From JAHJFW01 sp038065635 (GTDB lineage: Bacteria; Patescibacteriota; Patescibacteriia; 2-12-FULL-60-25), in assembly GCA_038065635.1 (NCBI GenBank), contig JBBTQP010000060.1, positions 1 through 29,001 on the forward strand: 29,001 bases of DNA, in the 5' to 3' direction. A program made the translations under genes and the position numbers. Below, in pieces: positions 1 to 6,850 of this stretch. Under the pieces are notes generated by a model that saw only the letters and a program-made list of their open reading frames with translations, did not search any database and was not told the origin of the DNA. How positions within the stretch are numbered: position 1 is the stretch's first letter; the number at the start of each line of letters is the position of its first letter.

Positions 1-270
1 CTTAAAGAAAACTGCCAACTCTGCGACATCATAGAACCTGATTTCTTGATGCGCATGTCGAACATTAAACCAATATTAACACCCTTGTTTGAATCGGTAG
101 GGATTGATACAAAGAAGCATACAAGCGGGACGCTAATCTCCGCATTCACCAAGACGCGGGAACCTCGACGCGCACACGACGCGCTCAATGACATGCGCAA
201 TTTTCGCGACGCTATACTGGAACTACGATTTCGGCGCCCTCAGCTCAATGTAATCCTGGCGCATTTGTGA
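1..270 (+). CDS. hypothetical protein, 5'-partial
   Basis: The frame is open from the first base and ends at TGA 268-270, so the gene probably starts upstream of the window. Internal ATGs at 49 and 55 are alternatives. The visible 89 residues include a CxxC (NCQLC) near the start and an Arg-rich C-terminal half; I recognise no family. Its stop overlaps the ATG of the next gene (TGATG), which suggests the two are co-transcribed and translationally coupled. Coding status rests on this overlap and on the open frame only. Confidence 0.4.
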   Translation, partial: LKENCQLCDIIEPDFLMRMSNIKPILTPLFESVGIDTKKHTSGTLISAFTKTREPRRAHDALNDMRNFRDAILELRFRRPQLNVILAHL

Positions 271-674
271 TGGGTATTGACTCACTCATCCAGAACCGCG
301 TAATGAAGCGTTTTGTGGCGAATGTTGTGTCTCGCATCGCCGAAGGTGAAAACTATCTGACGCTTTTGTGTGCAACCGACGTTGAACCAGCACCAACTCA
401 CTACCTCGTCCATCAAGTCGCCGGAAAAGTGAGAAAGCATGTCGCGCCGAAAGACGCCGATGATTCATGTACCTTGCGAAGCGTCGGAGTGCGCTATTTG
501 CCTGGATCTATCTTGCAACGTATAGCGAGAGACGCGCCAAAGTGGTACGGCAATAACATATCACCGTACATAACGCATCTTTTGTCGGGAGGCGAAATTG
601 CGCGTGCGATAACGATGTCCGAGCGTTGGGTGCATATCGGGTATCCGCGGGACTTCGCGCGAGAACAACCGTAG
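270..674 (+). CDS. hypothetical protein
   Basis: A 134-aa frame starting at ATG 270, which overlaps the preceding stop by one base, and followed by a strong terminator. The sequence is soluble-looking with no membrane segment. I recognise no domain or catalytic motif. A GTG three bases upstream is an alternative start. The coupling with the upstream frame and the terminator make it a likely real last gene of a short operon. Confidence 0.5.
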   Translation: MGIDSLIQNRVMKRFVANVVSRIAEGENYLTLLCATDVEPAPTHYLVHQVAGKVRKHVAPKDADDSCTLRSVGVRYLPGSILQRIARDAPKWYGNNISPYITHLLSGGEIARAITMSERWVHIGYPRDFAREQP

Positions 675-698
675 ATCGTCGCGGTCGTAATTTATTTC

Positions 699-738
699 GA
701 CACTCAACCGGTCCGAGTCCGGTCGAGTGTCTTTTTTT
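699..738 (+). terminator. rho-independent terminator
   Basis: Arms GACACTCAACCGG (699-711) and CCGGTCGAGTGTC (719-731) pair with one A/C mismatch around a 7-nt loop, followed by seven T (732-738). It closes the two-gene unit ending at 674 and insulates the toxin-antitoxin promoter just downstream. Confidence 0.9.
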
Positions 739-744
739 GTTATT

Positions 745-772
745 TTGACCGGTGTAACAAATGTGTTACACT
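745..772 (+). promoter_or_regulatory. promoter and palindromic operator of the RelBE-like module
   Basis: TTGACC (745-750), 16 nt, then an extended -10 TGtTACACT (TACACT 767-772). An inverted repeat GTGTAAC (752-758) and GTTACAC (765-771), separated by 6 nt, fills the space between the -35 and -10 boxes. This is the arrangement expected if the RHH antitoxin, alone or with its toxin, represses its own promoter. The site is seen; the autoregulation is inferred from RelBE-type families. Confidence 0.7.
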
Positions 773-787
773 TTGTCTTTCAAAACT

Positions 788-1009
788 ATGCCTACTACCA
801 AGTATCGCGTGAATCTTTCAGTATCACCGGATATGAGATCGGCTCTGCAGAGCCTCGCAAAGCGCGATCGGACATCCGTCGCTTCGAAGGCGCTTGATCT
901 TATGCGTCTCGCCTTGGAGATAGAGGAAGACGTAATGCTCCTTAATTTGGCTGAATCAAGGGAAGCGAAAAAAGGAAAGTACGTATCGCATGAAGCCGCT
1001 TGGATATGA
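788..1009 (+). CDS. RHH-type antitoxin (RelB-like)
   Basis: 73 aa from ATG 788. The N-terminal stretch (YRVNLSVSPDMRSAL, about residues 5-19) has the short strand followed by helix expected of a ribbon-helix-helix DNA-binding antitoxin. The C-terminal half is helical and ends in a basic/aromatic tail, as in antitoxins that wrap around a RelE toxin. The stop overlaps the toxin ATG (ATGAG), the usual coupling in type II modules, and a palindromic operator lies in its promoter. The precise family (RelB, DUF6290 or similar) is unsure; the antitoxin role is inferred from size, fold signature and partner. Confidence 0.75.
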   Translation: MPTTKYRVNLSVSPDMRSALQSLAKRDRTSVASKALDLMRLALEIEEDVMLLNLAESREAKKGKYVSHEAAWI

Positions 1010-1281
1010 GTTATGCGGTTGAATACCATAGGCTTGTCGTGCGAGAGGACATACCGAAGCTTGATTCGGTCATAAGATTGCGTATTAAGGTGGCGATAGA
1101 ACAGAAGTTGATGACTAGACCCGATATCTTCGGGATCCCCCTAAGGCACTCTACAAAAGGACATCGTAAACTTCGTGTAGGGGATTATCGGGTAATTTTT
1201 AGTATTGAAGGCAAGAAGGTTAAGATAACTATAATCGAGCATCGCTCGGTAATTTATAAGATGCTATTAAGCCGCGTATAA
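1006..1281 (+). CDS. type II toxin, RelE/ParE family
   Basis: 91 aa from ATG 1006; a TTG two codons earlier is a weaker option. The order of elements is that of the RelE/ParE fold: N-terminal helices with a central PLRHSTKGHRKLRVGDYRVIF core (residues about 46-66) and a final strand IIEHRSVIY. The G-x-x-K-L-R-x-G-D-Y-R-V motif is the family hallmark. RelE members cleave mRNA in the ribosomal A site and ParE members poison gyrase; sequence alone does not decide between them. It overlaps the antitoxin by 4 nt. Confidence 0.88.
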   Translation: MSYAVEYHRLVVREDIPKLDSVIRLRIKVAIEQKLMTRPDIFGIPLRHSTKGHRKLRVGDYRVIFSIEGKKVKITIIEHRSVIYKMLLSRV

Positions 1282-1289
1282 AATTATCA

Positions 1290-1313
1290 AAATTCTCTCG
1301 ATCGAGAGAATTT
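1290..1313. terminator. 24-nt perfect palindrome after the toxin gene
   Basis: AAATTCTC-TCGATCGA-GAGAATTT is fully self-complementary, flanked by AT-rich sequence, and lies 9 nt after the toxin stop. It lacks a long T-tract, so it is a weaker terminator candidate that could act in both directions. The remaining bases up to 1390 show no gene. Confidence 0.5.
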
Positions 1314-1404
1314 ATGCAATTGGCGTAGACAACCCTTTTCATTTTTTTTGAACATAGTAGTCTTCTGCGGCACGTCAATAACCCAAACAATGGAGGGGTG
1401 AAGC

Positions 1405-1953
1405 ATGGCGCAGTTTTTTGATCAGGCCATAAGCCGTCCGCTCCTGATATTCGTGCCGGAGTGGATCCATCCGAACGATCTAACGGTCGCGCGCGCGACC
1501 TGTCTTTTGCCGCTCATCGAAGCACGATCGTACCCGACGCTCGCGGTATCCATCGTGATACTGTCCGCGGTCTTCGATCTTCTGGACGGACCGCTGGCGC
1601 GAGCTCGCGGACAAGTGTCGCAATTCGGGGCCGTCCTCGACGCTACTGCTGACAAGGTGTTCATCATCGGTGCGCTTTTGTTCGTCGTCGGCGATCGCGT
1701 TCCGTTGTTTGTCGCCGGCACCATCATCGCGTTGGACGTGATTCTGACGTTGATCCGTCCGATCAAGAAGTGGCGAGGAAAGCTTTCCGATGCTAATCAA
1801 TGGGGCGCAACCAAGGTTTGGCTGCAGAGCATCGGGCTCATCTTCGTTCTCACGCAAAACGAATTTCTGGCAGGGTTGTCACTGCCGACTTTCGCACTCG
1901 CAATCATGTTCGCGACGCTCTCTCTCGCGGAACATATCCGCGATCTTTCATAG
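1405..1953 (+). CDS. CDP-alcohol phosphatidyltransferase family protein
   Basis: 182 aa membrane enzyme. The signature D-x2-D-G-x2-A-R-x8-G-x3-D-x3-D is complete (DLLDGPLAR, then FGAVLDATADK, about residues 58-84); these acidic residues bind the metal and CDP-diacylglycerol. Hydrophobic segments before and after the motif fit the six-helix family, here in a short version. It transfers a phosphatidyl group to an alcohol such as glycerol 3-phosphate or inositol phosphate; the acceptor cannot be read from sequence. It is one of the few genes here with a real Shine-Dalgarno (GGAGGGG at 1392-1398, 6 nt before ATG). Confidence 0.9.
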   Translation: MAQFFDQAISRPLLIFVPEWIHPNDLTVARATCLLPLIEARSYPTLAVSIVILSAVFDLLDGPLARARGQVSQFGAVLDATADKVFIIGALLFVVGDRVPLFVAGTIIALDVILTLIRPIKKWRGKLSDANQWGATKVWLQSIGLIFVLTQNEFLAGLSLPTFALAIMFATLSLAEHIRDLS

Positions 1954-1976
1954 CATCACTTCGAGTGGTGCTTTTT
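1953..1976 (+). terminator. rho-independent terminator
   Basis: GCATCAC (1953-1959), 5-nt loop TTCGA, GTGGTGC (1965-1971), then TTTTT. It begins within the stop codon of the phosphatidyltransferase gene. Confidence 0.85.
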
Positions 1977-1997
1977 GTTTTCGTTGATCATTCTACG

Positions 1998-2080
1998 TGT
2001 CATTCTCGCGCAGGCGGGAATCCAGAATACGAGGAAGAATTTACCTTATATCCTGGATCCCCGCCTACGCGGGGATGACA
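1998..2080. repeat. long inverted repeat of the GTCATTCcCGC...GCGGGGATGACA type
   Basis: The left part (1998-2024) contains a GCG-rich hairpin leading to GGGAATCCAG; the right part (2053-2080) reads CTGGATCC, a GCCTACGCGG core, and GGATGACA. The two halves are near-perfect reverse complements around a 28-nt loop. Palindromic elements of this kind are scattered through many bacterial genomes. A short remnant (GGGGGGATGACA) lies at about 25218-25228. Function unknown; possibly a MITE-like element or a transcript-end structure. Confidence 0.75.
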
Positions 2081-2139
2081 TTAAGAGCATTGTAATGGCC
2101 TCCTCGACTGGAAGGTATTGACAATATCGTTGGGTTATC

Positions 2140-2168
2140 TTGCGTTCATAGCGCGGAAATCGTATGCT
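2140..2168 (+). promoter_or_regulatory. promoter of the HU gene
   Basis: TTGCGT (2140-2145), 17 nt, TATGCT (2163-2168). The predicted start near 2175 gives a leader of about 30 nt before ATG 2205. Confidence 0.6.
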
Positions 2169-2204
2169 GTGGACACATTTATTCATTTTTTTATTAAACG
2201 CCCT

Positions 2205-2486
2205 ATGGCAAAAATGACAAAGTCCCAGTTGATGGACGCGATTGCGTCGAAGACAGGCCACACCAAAAAAGACGTGGCAGCTCTAATGGAAGCGATGGTG
2301 AACGTCGCTTACTCCGAGACGAAGAAGAGTGGTGAATTCAGCATTCCAGGTCTCGGAAAGCTTGTGAAGAAGCACCGCGCGGCGCGCGTGGGACGCAACC
2401 CGGCCACGGGCGCAACTATCCAGATCCCGGCCAAAACAGTGGTGAAATTCCGCGTTGCAAAGGCAGCGAAGGACTCGATCCTCTAA
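2205..2486 (+). CDS. hup: HU/IHF-family DNA-binding protein
   Basis: 93 aa, usual length for HU. Features in order: N-terminal helices (MTKSQLMDAIASKTGHTKKD), the FSIPGLGKL turn (about residues 44-52), and the DNA-binding arm with GRNPATGATIQIPA (about 64-77), whose proline intercalates into DNA, then VKFRVAKAAKD. It is a dimeric nucleoid protein that bends DNA. ATG 2205 gives MAKMTKSQ; ATG 2214 (MTKSQ) is the other possible start. It has its own promoter and terminator, so is monocistronic. Confidence 0.95.
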   Translation: MAKMTKSQLMDAIASKTGHTKKDVAALMEAMVNVAYSETKKSGEFSIPGLGKLVKKHRAARVGRNPATGATIQIPAKTVVKFRVAKAAKDSIL

Positions 2487-2501
2487 TAGTAGAAAAATAT
2501 C

Positions 2502-2537
2502 AAAACCCCGACGCATCGTCGGGGTTTTGTTTTTTTG
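2502..2537 (+). terminator. rho-independent terminator of the HU gene
   Basis: AAAACCCCGAC (2502-2512), loop GCATC, GTCGGGGTTTT (2518-2528), followed by G and a run of T. The -10 element of the next gene (TATCCT 2539-2544) begins right after the T-tract. Confidence 0.93.
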
Positions 2538-2550
2538 CTATCCTTACCAA

Positions 2551-3057
2551 GTGCCAAACATAATCGCTGCGATCGCGCCTCGTCGCGCCAAGCGTCCAAA
2601 AACGGAAGACTCCTGCTTGGTTTGCGTGCGCGCCGAATTGGTAAGCTTGGGAGGAATAATCGTATTCGCTCTTTGCATTCTTTTTACCGCGTTGTTGATA
2701 TTCATGTTGACGGTTCCGGGCGCAACATCCTCGCAGCTCGTAATCGCACTGGTACTGGTTGCGGCATCGTGGATGTATTTTATAAACAGCGTGACGGAGA
2801 AACTTTCTTTGGTAGACCACGCTCTATTTTTCTCTTCGGCCCTCGGCAGGGCGCGAAGTATCCCATTGGGAGAGCTCGAGGCCATGGTTCTTCGTCACGA
2901 AGGATTCAATCTCGAACGAGGGATGCAAACGATCGAACTCCGTCAAACCGGGAAAAAACCCGATCGCATCTCGCTTGGTCCGTGCTGGCAGCGAAACAAG
3001 CTTGATTCATTTTTGACTTCGGTCGATCAGGCGCTTCAACAATTAGAGGAGATTTAA
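2551..3057 (+). CDS. small membrane protein with cytoplasmic PH-like region
   Basis: 168 aa from GTG 2551; upstream codons in this frame run back into the HU gene and its terminator, and no ATG occurs until inside a membrane helix. After a basic N-terminus (PRRAKRPK) come two hydrophobic segments at about residues 31-55 and 58-75, then a soluble domain of about 90 residues (about 77-168) with a strand-rich pattern that could be a PH-like domain. Function unknown. TATCCT (2539-2544) lies 6 nt before GTG, so the mRNA may be leaderless. The next gene follows after 15 nt. Confidence 0.65.
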   Translation: MPNIIAAIAPRRAKRPKTEDSCLVCVRAELVSLGGIIVFALCILFTALLIFMLTVPGATSSQLVIALVLVAASWMYFINSVTEKLSLVDHALFFSSALGRARSIPLGELEAMVLRHEGFNLERGMQTIELRQTGKKPDRISLGPCWQRNKLDSFLTSVDQALQQLEEI

Positions 3058-3072
3058 TATTTATCCATATTT

Positions 3073-3804
3073 ATGCCCAAGAAAAAGAAAGCTGAAAAGT
3101 TAAAACGATTCACGCAATGGCTATGTACGCCGGATAACAAATGCACGCCGTTTCAGAGTCTGCCGTTTACTGAAAACTTGAACTGGCGGATTTTTCGAAT
3201 CATGGCGGAGTTCATCGAAGGATTTGAATTTTTGTCAAAGCTGAAAAACGAAGTGACTATTTTCGGAAGCGCCCGATCCGCGCCGTCGAGCAAGCACTAC
3301 AAAATGGCTCAACGTCTCGGGTATCTACTCGGAAAAGGCAAATACACCGTAATTACAGGAGGCGGACCGGGGATTATGGAGGCGGCAAATCGCGGTGCTT
3401 CTGAAGCGAAGGGCGAGTCGGTTGGTTTGGATATCGAACTTCCGCAAGCGCAAAGAAGGAACAAGTATGCTTTGAAAGCTATCGGGTTCCATTACTTTTT
3501 CACGCGAAAAGTCATGTTGTCGGCGTCAGCGCAGGCATACGTTATTTTCCCCGGAGGATTCGGCACTATAGATGAGATGTCTGAAATGCTTACGCTTATT
3601 CAAACGCAAAAAATCCCACGCGAGGTTCCGCTTATTCTGGTCGATAAAGAATACTGGACGCCGTTTCTCGACTGGGTAAAAAAGACTCTCTTAAAAGAGA
3701 ACAACTACGTGGACGAAAGTAATGTTGCGATAATGCAGCTGGTCGATACTGCGGAGGAAGCGTACGCGATAATCAAGAAAACGTCGGAGAGAAGTTTTGG
3801 ATAA
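3073..3804 (+). CDS. LOG family (TIGR00730-type) Rossmann-fold protein
   Basis: 243 aa. It contains the two family motifs: GGGPGIMEAANRGA (about residues 96-109) and PGGFGTIDE (about 160-168), the latter matching the PGGxGTxxE active-site motif of LOG phosphoribohydrolases. These enzymes hydrolyse nucleoside 5'-monophosphates (cytokinin nucleotides in the founding member) to base and ribose 5-phosphate; the substrate in bacteria like this one is unknown. The N-terminal 60 residues before the Rossmann core are common in the TIGR00730 branch. It lies 15 nt after the small membrane protein gene and ends in a strong terminator. Confidence 0.88.
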   Translation: MPKKKKAEKLKRFTQWLCTPDNKCTPFQSLPFTENLNWRIFRIMAEFIEGFEFLSKLKNEVTIFGSARSAPSSKHYKMAQRLGYLLGKGKYTVITGGGPGIMEAANRGASEAKGESVGLDIELPQAQRRNKYALKAIGFHYFFTRKVMLSASAQAYVIFPGGFGTIDEMSEMLTLIQTQKIPREVPLILVDKEYWTPFLDWVKKTLLKENNYVDESNVAIMQLVDTAEEAYAIIKKTSERSFG

Positions 3805-3847
3805 CATCAAAAAACACTCCGGAAAAATCCGGAGTGTTTTTTGATGT
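3804..3847. terminator. bidirectional terminator between convergent genes
   Basis: A perfect 20-bp stem (arms 3804-3823 and 3828-3847) with an AAAA loop. The outer stem is A/T-rich, giving an A-tract before and a T-tract after CACTCCGGA/TCCGGAGTG on either strand. It therefore serves both the LOG gene (plus) and rpmB (minus), whose 3' ends face each other here. Confidence 0.92.
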
Positions 3848-3856
3848 TTGGTATGT

Positions 3857-4120
3857 TTACGCTTTTTGCATTGTTTTCTGCGCAACGCGGGCGGCAGTTT
3901 TCGTTGCTTTCTTTTGCTTTTTTGACGGGCGTTCACCGTGAGCTTCAGCCGCCAGCTTCTTCAGAGTCTTTATCGTTCGCGCGGAGACGCGTACGCGTAC
4001 TCCGCCAATGCGAACGAGCTGGAGATTAACTTCCTGCTTGCGCTTGGTAGCGACGTTGGAGTGGCTGCGCGAATTGCCTACATTTGCGCGCTTTCCTGTT
4101 AGAGAATCTATACGGGACAT
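3857..4120 (-). CDS. rpmB: 50S ribosomal protein L28
   Basis: 87 aa. The start MSRIDSLTGKRANVGNSRSH is typical of L28 (usually MSRxCxxTGKxxxxGNxxSHS), followed by the NLQLVRIGG...VRVSARTIKTL core. The zinc-binding cysteines found in some L28s are absent (Asp in place of Cys at position 5). A basic C-terminal extension of about 25 residues (KKQKKATKTAAR) goes beyond the usual core. ATG at 4120 was chosen over an in-frame upstream start because L28 homology begins there. A GTAGTGAGTAG-type repeat occupies the bases just before the start. Confidence 0.93.
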   Translation of the reverse strand: MSRIDSLTGKRANVGNSRSHSNVATKRKQEVNLQLVRIGGVRVRVSARTIKTLKKLAAEAHGERPSKKQKKATKTAARVAQKTMQKA

Positions 4121-4143
4121 AGTTGGTAGTGAGTAGTTGGTAG
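4121..4143. repeat. GTAGTGAGTAG-type repeat upstream of rpmB
   Basis: The 18-mer GTAGTGAGTAGTTGGTAG (4126-4143) is identical to one at 9516-9533 after fusA. On the rpmB strand it reads CTACCAACTACTCACTAC and ends 6 nt before the ATG, in the position of a ribosome-binding region. Confidence 0.8.
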
Positions 4144-4198
4144 GGGCGGATCCTTGCGATCGCCCTGCACCCGTTTGTAGTGGCGCATGCCATGCGCC
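4144..4198. repeat. pair of GC-rich palindromes
   Basis: Hairpin 1: GGGCGgATC (4144-4152), loop CTTGC, GATCGCCC (4158-4165). Hairpin 2: GGCGCAT (4182-4188), GCC, ATGCGCC (4192-4198). They sit in the divergent region between rpmB and the M50 gene, downstream of both likely promoters on the rpmB side. They resemble widely dispersed GTAGGGGCG...CGCCC intergenic repeats; that link is from memory and untested. No gene lies in 4144-4245. Confidence 0.55.
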
Positions 4199-4245
4199 CG
4201 AGTGAGGTGACGGAAGTGTCGGCAGAGTAACCGAATGCCGCAGTT

Positions 4246-4274
4246 TTGGCAAGAGTTCCCATTCGCGGTAACAT
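4246..4274 (+). promoter_or_regulatory. promoter of the M50 protease gene
   Basis: TTGGCA (4246-4251), 17 nt, TAACAT (4269-4274), ending 10 nt before ATG 4285, so the predicted leader is only a few nucleotides. On the opposite strand a weaker TTGCCA-17-TACTCT pair overlapping this region could drive rpmB with a long leader through the palindromes. Confidence 0.65.
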
Positions 4275-4284
4275 TCTTATCATT

Positions 4285-4920
4285 ATGATATCCCTTCTTT
4301 TTCAAGAGCCGCTTTTGTTCGTTGTTTTGATACTCGCGATACTTGTTGCGCTCACTGTCCATGAGTTTTCCCATGCATTGATGAGCAATTGGCTTGGAGA
4401 TAAGACGGCCGCGCGTCTCGGTCGCCTTACTCTTAATCCGATCGCTCACTTGGATCCGCTCGGGTTTATGGCAATGCTCTTCGCGGGGTTCGGTTGGGCG
4501 AAGCCGGTTCCGTTTAATACGTACAATTTGAAAAATCAGAAGTGGGGTCCGGTAGTGATCGCGTTCGCCGGTCCTTCGGCGAACCTGCTTTGCGCTTTGA
4601 TATTCGGATTAATTTTGCGCTTTATTTTTCCAATTCTCGGAGAAGGCAGTTTGTTGATTCAGGCGCTCTTTTTGCTTGTTACGTTCAATCTCGCACTGCT
4701 TTTTTTCAACCTGATTCCGATTCCACCGCTTGATGGCTCCAAACTGCTACTCGCCATGCTCTCATCTCCGCAGTACGCGAAAGCGAAAAATATTCTTGAA
4801 ACGCGAGGACCTTTGATTTTGATCGGCGCAATCATCGCGGATAATTTTTTGAATCTTAATGTCTTCTCCTTCATCTCCAGCATCGTCGGTTATGTCTCGG
4901 GGCGCATCGTGGGTTTTTAG
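4285..4920 (+). CDS. site-2 protease family (peptidase M50) membrane protein
   Basis: 211 aa integral membrane metalloprotease. The zinc motif HEFSH is at residues 26-30 inside the first long hydrophobic helix, and the third-ligand motif NLIPIPPLDG lies at about 142-151; between them is the NPIAHLDPLG segment typical of this compact M50 branch. At least four hydrophobic segments are visible. There is no PDZ domain, unlike RseP, so it is the short type. Such proteins cleave membrane-embedded segments of other proteins; the substrate is unknown. ATG 4285 was chosen because it starts the hydrophobic helix 10 nt after a -10 box. The next gene begins 2 nt after its stop. Confidence 0.9.
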   Translation: MISLLFQEPLLFVVLILAILVALTVHEFSHALMSNWLGDKTAARLGRLTLNPIAHLDPLGFMAMLFAGFGWAKPVPFNTYNLKNQKWGPVVIAFAGPSANLLCALIFGLILRFIFPILGEGSLLIQALFLLVTFNLALLFFNLIPIPPLDGSKLLLAMLSSPQYAKAKNILETRGPLILIGAIIADNFLNLNVFSFISSIVGYVSGRIVGF

Positions 4921-4922
4921 GT

Positions 4923-6269
4923 ATGAAAATAAGTTTCGATCTGAAAGAAATTAGCCAGGGGCGGAAAATTTGGTCGGTTTCGGAAAGCGCGGCATGGATT
5001 TGTGGGAGCGTCATCGTCGGAAGCGCTCTGGTGACGATTGGAACTTCACGACGTATCACGTCTCTTTTTGAAGCGGTAATAACTCGCGGAGTGTTTCTTA
5101 CGGCCGCATTATTGTTCATACTGATCGCGCTCTCGCTTCGTTCTCGCACTTCGTGGCCGCTCGTTTGGGCGCGCATTCTCCGAATTCTTCCGTTTGCGAT
5201 TTTGTTCGGCGTGATAATTTCAGCGCTCGGAATTTGGAACGACGGAAGCGGCGCGCTCGCTCTGCCGCCAAGTGGCGTTTTAGCGTTTTTTGTTACGCTC
5301 GGCGCGGTTCCCGTCCCTTTTGGTCCGGAAGCGTTTTTGCGTGGAACAGTCGCGTTTATGGCGGTAGCTCTCGCGACGCTTGCATATTTCTCCGATCGTC
5401 GAATAGCGAGCGCATTGTATACCGTAGTCGTGGCTTGGATTTTCGGAGCGGTTCCGCTTCTTATTCAAAGCGTCATGGCGCTAATCGGTGCGCGTTCGTC
5501 ATCGTTTCCACTCGTGCATTCGCAAGACGCTTTGCGCGCGCTTGGCGCAATGCATACCAATTCCTATTGGTCGAACTTTCAATCCGAAAGATTTTTCGTA
5601 GGAATCGGCCGTCAGCTGGAATCCGGAGCATTGCTTTCTTCAACCGCAATAGCTTTCTTGTTGGCGAGCGTCAGTCTCGTCGTATTATTTTTTTGGACAA
5701 AGCCATGGAACCGTTCGGAAATTCGCCGCACGGCTTTTCGCGAGCTAATTATTCAGACTGAATCAGGTCTGTTCGCCGCGGCGATCATTTGCGGAATTTG
5801 GCTTGGGATAAGTTCGGCCGGTTGGTCGTGGAACGGATTGGATTTCGTGGCACTTATGCTTTTATTCGTTTGCGTGGGATCGTGGTACGTCCATCGTTCA
5901 TTCTCAAATGACGTCGGAAGTTTGCGCGACGACGAAACGCGTAGGCCATGGCGACTTTTGCCAGCCGGAATCATCCAAGTCGATGACGTTCATTCCGCAA
6001 GAACGATCTTATTACTTCTCGCGATTACCGCCGCAATGCTGCTCGGATGGCCGGTTTTGTTTTTCCTTCTGGCGATATTTTCCGTACCGTTCGCCACCCG
6101 CGTCGTTTGGATAGAGAGGCCGCTTCTCGCGGCGTTATTGGTAGGCCTCGGCGCCGCGTTCGGCACCAGACAGGCGCTTCTACCGAAGTATTCTTTGGTC
6201 GCAGCGGTTATTTTTGCGGTTTTTTCCATATCCTTGGTGTTTTGGGAGCGGAAGAGACTTGACGGTTAA
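4923..6269 (+). CDS. polytopic membrane protein of unknown function
   Basis: 448 aa, dominated by about 11-12 hydrophobic segments alternating with short basic loops; one longer soluble loop (about residues 315-345, NDVGSLRDDETRRPW) interrupts the C-terminal half. No transporter or enzyme motif is recognisable. It follows the M50 protease by 2 nt and is probably co-transcribed with it, which makes a membrane-linked partnership possible but unproven. The last codons contain the -35 region of the str operon promoter. Confidence 0.7.
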   Translation: MKISFDLKEISQGRKIWSVSESAAWICGSVIVGSALVTIGTSRRITSLFEAVITRGVFLTAALLFILIALSLRSRTSWPLVWARILRILPFAILFGVIISALGIWNDGSGALALPPSGVLAFFVTLGAVPVPFGPEAFLRGTVAFMAVALATLAYFSDRRIASALYTVVVAWIFGAVPLLIQSVMALIGARSSSFPLVHSQDALRALGAMHTNSYWSNFQSERFFVGIGRQLESGALLSSTAIAFLLASVSLVVLFFWTKPWNRSEIRRTAFRELIIQTESGLFAAAIICGIWLGISSAGWSWNGLDFVALMLLFVCVGSWYVHRSFSNDVGSLRDDETRRPWRLLPAGIIQVDDVHSARTILLLLAITAAMLLGWPVLFFLLAIFSVPFATRVVWIERPLLAALLVGLGAAFGTRQALLPKYSLVAAVIFAVFSISLVFWERKRLDG

Positions 6270-6288
6270 TATAAGATATTGCTATATT
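6259..6288 (+). promoter_or_regulatory. str operon promoter
   Basis: TTGACG (6259-6264), 18 nt, extended -10 TGcTATATT (TATATT 6283-6288). The -35 box lies within the 3' end of the preceding membrane-protein gene. The leader to rpsL ATG 6315 would be about 20 nt with no Shine-Dalgarno. Confidence 0.7.
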
Positions 6289-6314
6289 TCGCGCACTTAC
6301 AAGTGATATCTAGC

Positions 6315-6746
6315 ATGCCAACAATGAACCAACTCCTCCGCGGGAGCCGCCGGTCGGCCAAAGCGAAGTCCAAAAGCCCTGCTCTGCAGTCGCGTTTTGA
6401 TACCCTCCACCGCAAGCGCAGCACGCTGAAAGGCGGCGCTCCGTTTATGCGCGGCGTGTGCGTGAAGGTTACGACCATGACTCCGAAAAAGCCGAACTCG
6501 GCCCTTCGTAAGATCGCGCGTGTTCGCCTTTCAAACGGAATGGAAGTAACCGCGTATATCCCGGGAGAAGGCCACAATCTTCAGGAACACTCAATCGTGC
6601 TTATTCGCGGAGGCCGCGTAAAAGACCTTCCTGGTGTCCGCTACCACATCGTTCGTGGCGTGTACGACACGCAGGGCGTTAGCGCTCGACGTCGCAGTCG
6701 CTCGCTTTACGGCGCAAAGAGACCGAAGGAGACAGCAAAGAAATAA
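6315..6746 (+). CDS. rpsL: 30S ribosomal protein S12
   Basis: 143 aa. Starts MPTMNQLLRG, as in S12 generally. The decoding-centre loops are present: TPKKPNSALRK (about residues 56-66) and the GRVKDLPGVRYHIVRG loop (about 99-114), whose Asp is the residue methylthiolated in many bacteria. Compared with E. coli S12 there are roughly 15 extra residues between the N-terminal arm and the core (SRFDTLHRKRSTLKGGAPF). An upstream in-frame start was rejected because homology begins at 6315. First gene of the str operon. Confidence 0.97.
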   Translation: MPTMNQLLRGSRRSAKAKSKSPALQSRFDTLHRKRSTLKGGAPFMRGVCVKVTTMTPKKPNSALRKIARVRLSNGMEVTAYIPGEGHNLQEHSIVLIRGGRVKDLPGVRYHIVRGVYDTQGVSARRRSRSLYGAKRPKETAKK

Positions 6747-6748
6747 TT

Positions 6749-6841
6749 ATGAAGTCCATAAAGTCCATAAAGTCCATAAAGTCCATAAAGTGTTGGATGA
6801 CTTTCGACTTTACAGACTTGATAGACTTTACAGACTTTTGA
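6749..6841 (+). CDS. candidate small ORF in the S12-S7 junction (30 aa)
   Basis: ATG 6749 to TGA 6839-6841: M, four KSI repeats, then KCWMTFDFTDLIDFTDF. It begins 2 nt after the rpsL stop and ends 9 nt before rpsG, spacing typical of this operon. The N-terminal half is Lys/Ser/Ile and the C-terminal half Asp/Phe/Thr, so the peptide would have opposite charges at its ends. Frames of the same length class and sequence occur at 20233 and 21735. The DNA is also a long hairpin, so the open frame may be a by-product of 9-nt repeats. Translation is not shown. Confidence 0.35.
   Translation: MKSIKSIKSIKSIKCWMTFDFTDLIDFTDF
6751..6841. repeat. 9-nt-module hairpin, copy 1 (rpsL-rpsG)
   Basis: Left arm: four tandem AAGTCCATA units (6752-6787) plus AAAGT. 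Centre: TTGGATGACTTTCGAC. Right arm: GACTTTACA, GACTTGATA, GACTTTACA, GACTTT, the approximate reverse complement of the left arm. The unit length of 9 keeps a frame open on both strands. Confidence 0.9.
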
Positions 6842-6850
6842 CTATTATTT

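Noticed and set aside
2046..2261. Minus-strand frame over the palindromic repeat and HU start
   Set aside because: It crosses the HU promoter and the repeat; the SSPRRRGSRI type end is a familiar false translation of this repeat.
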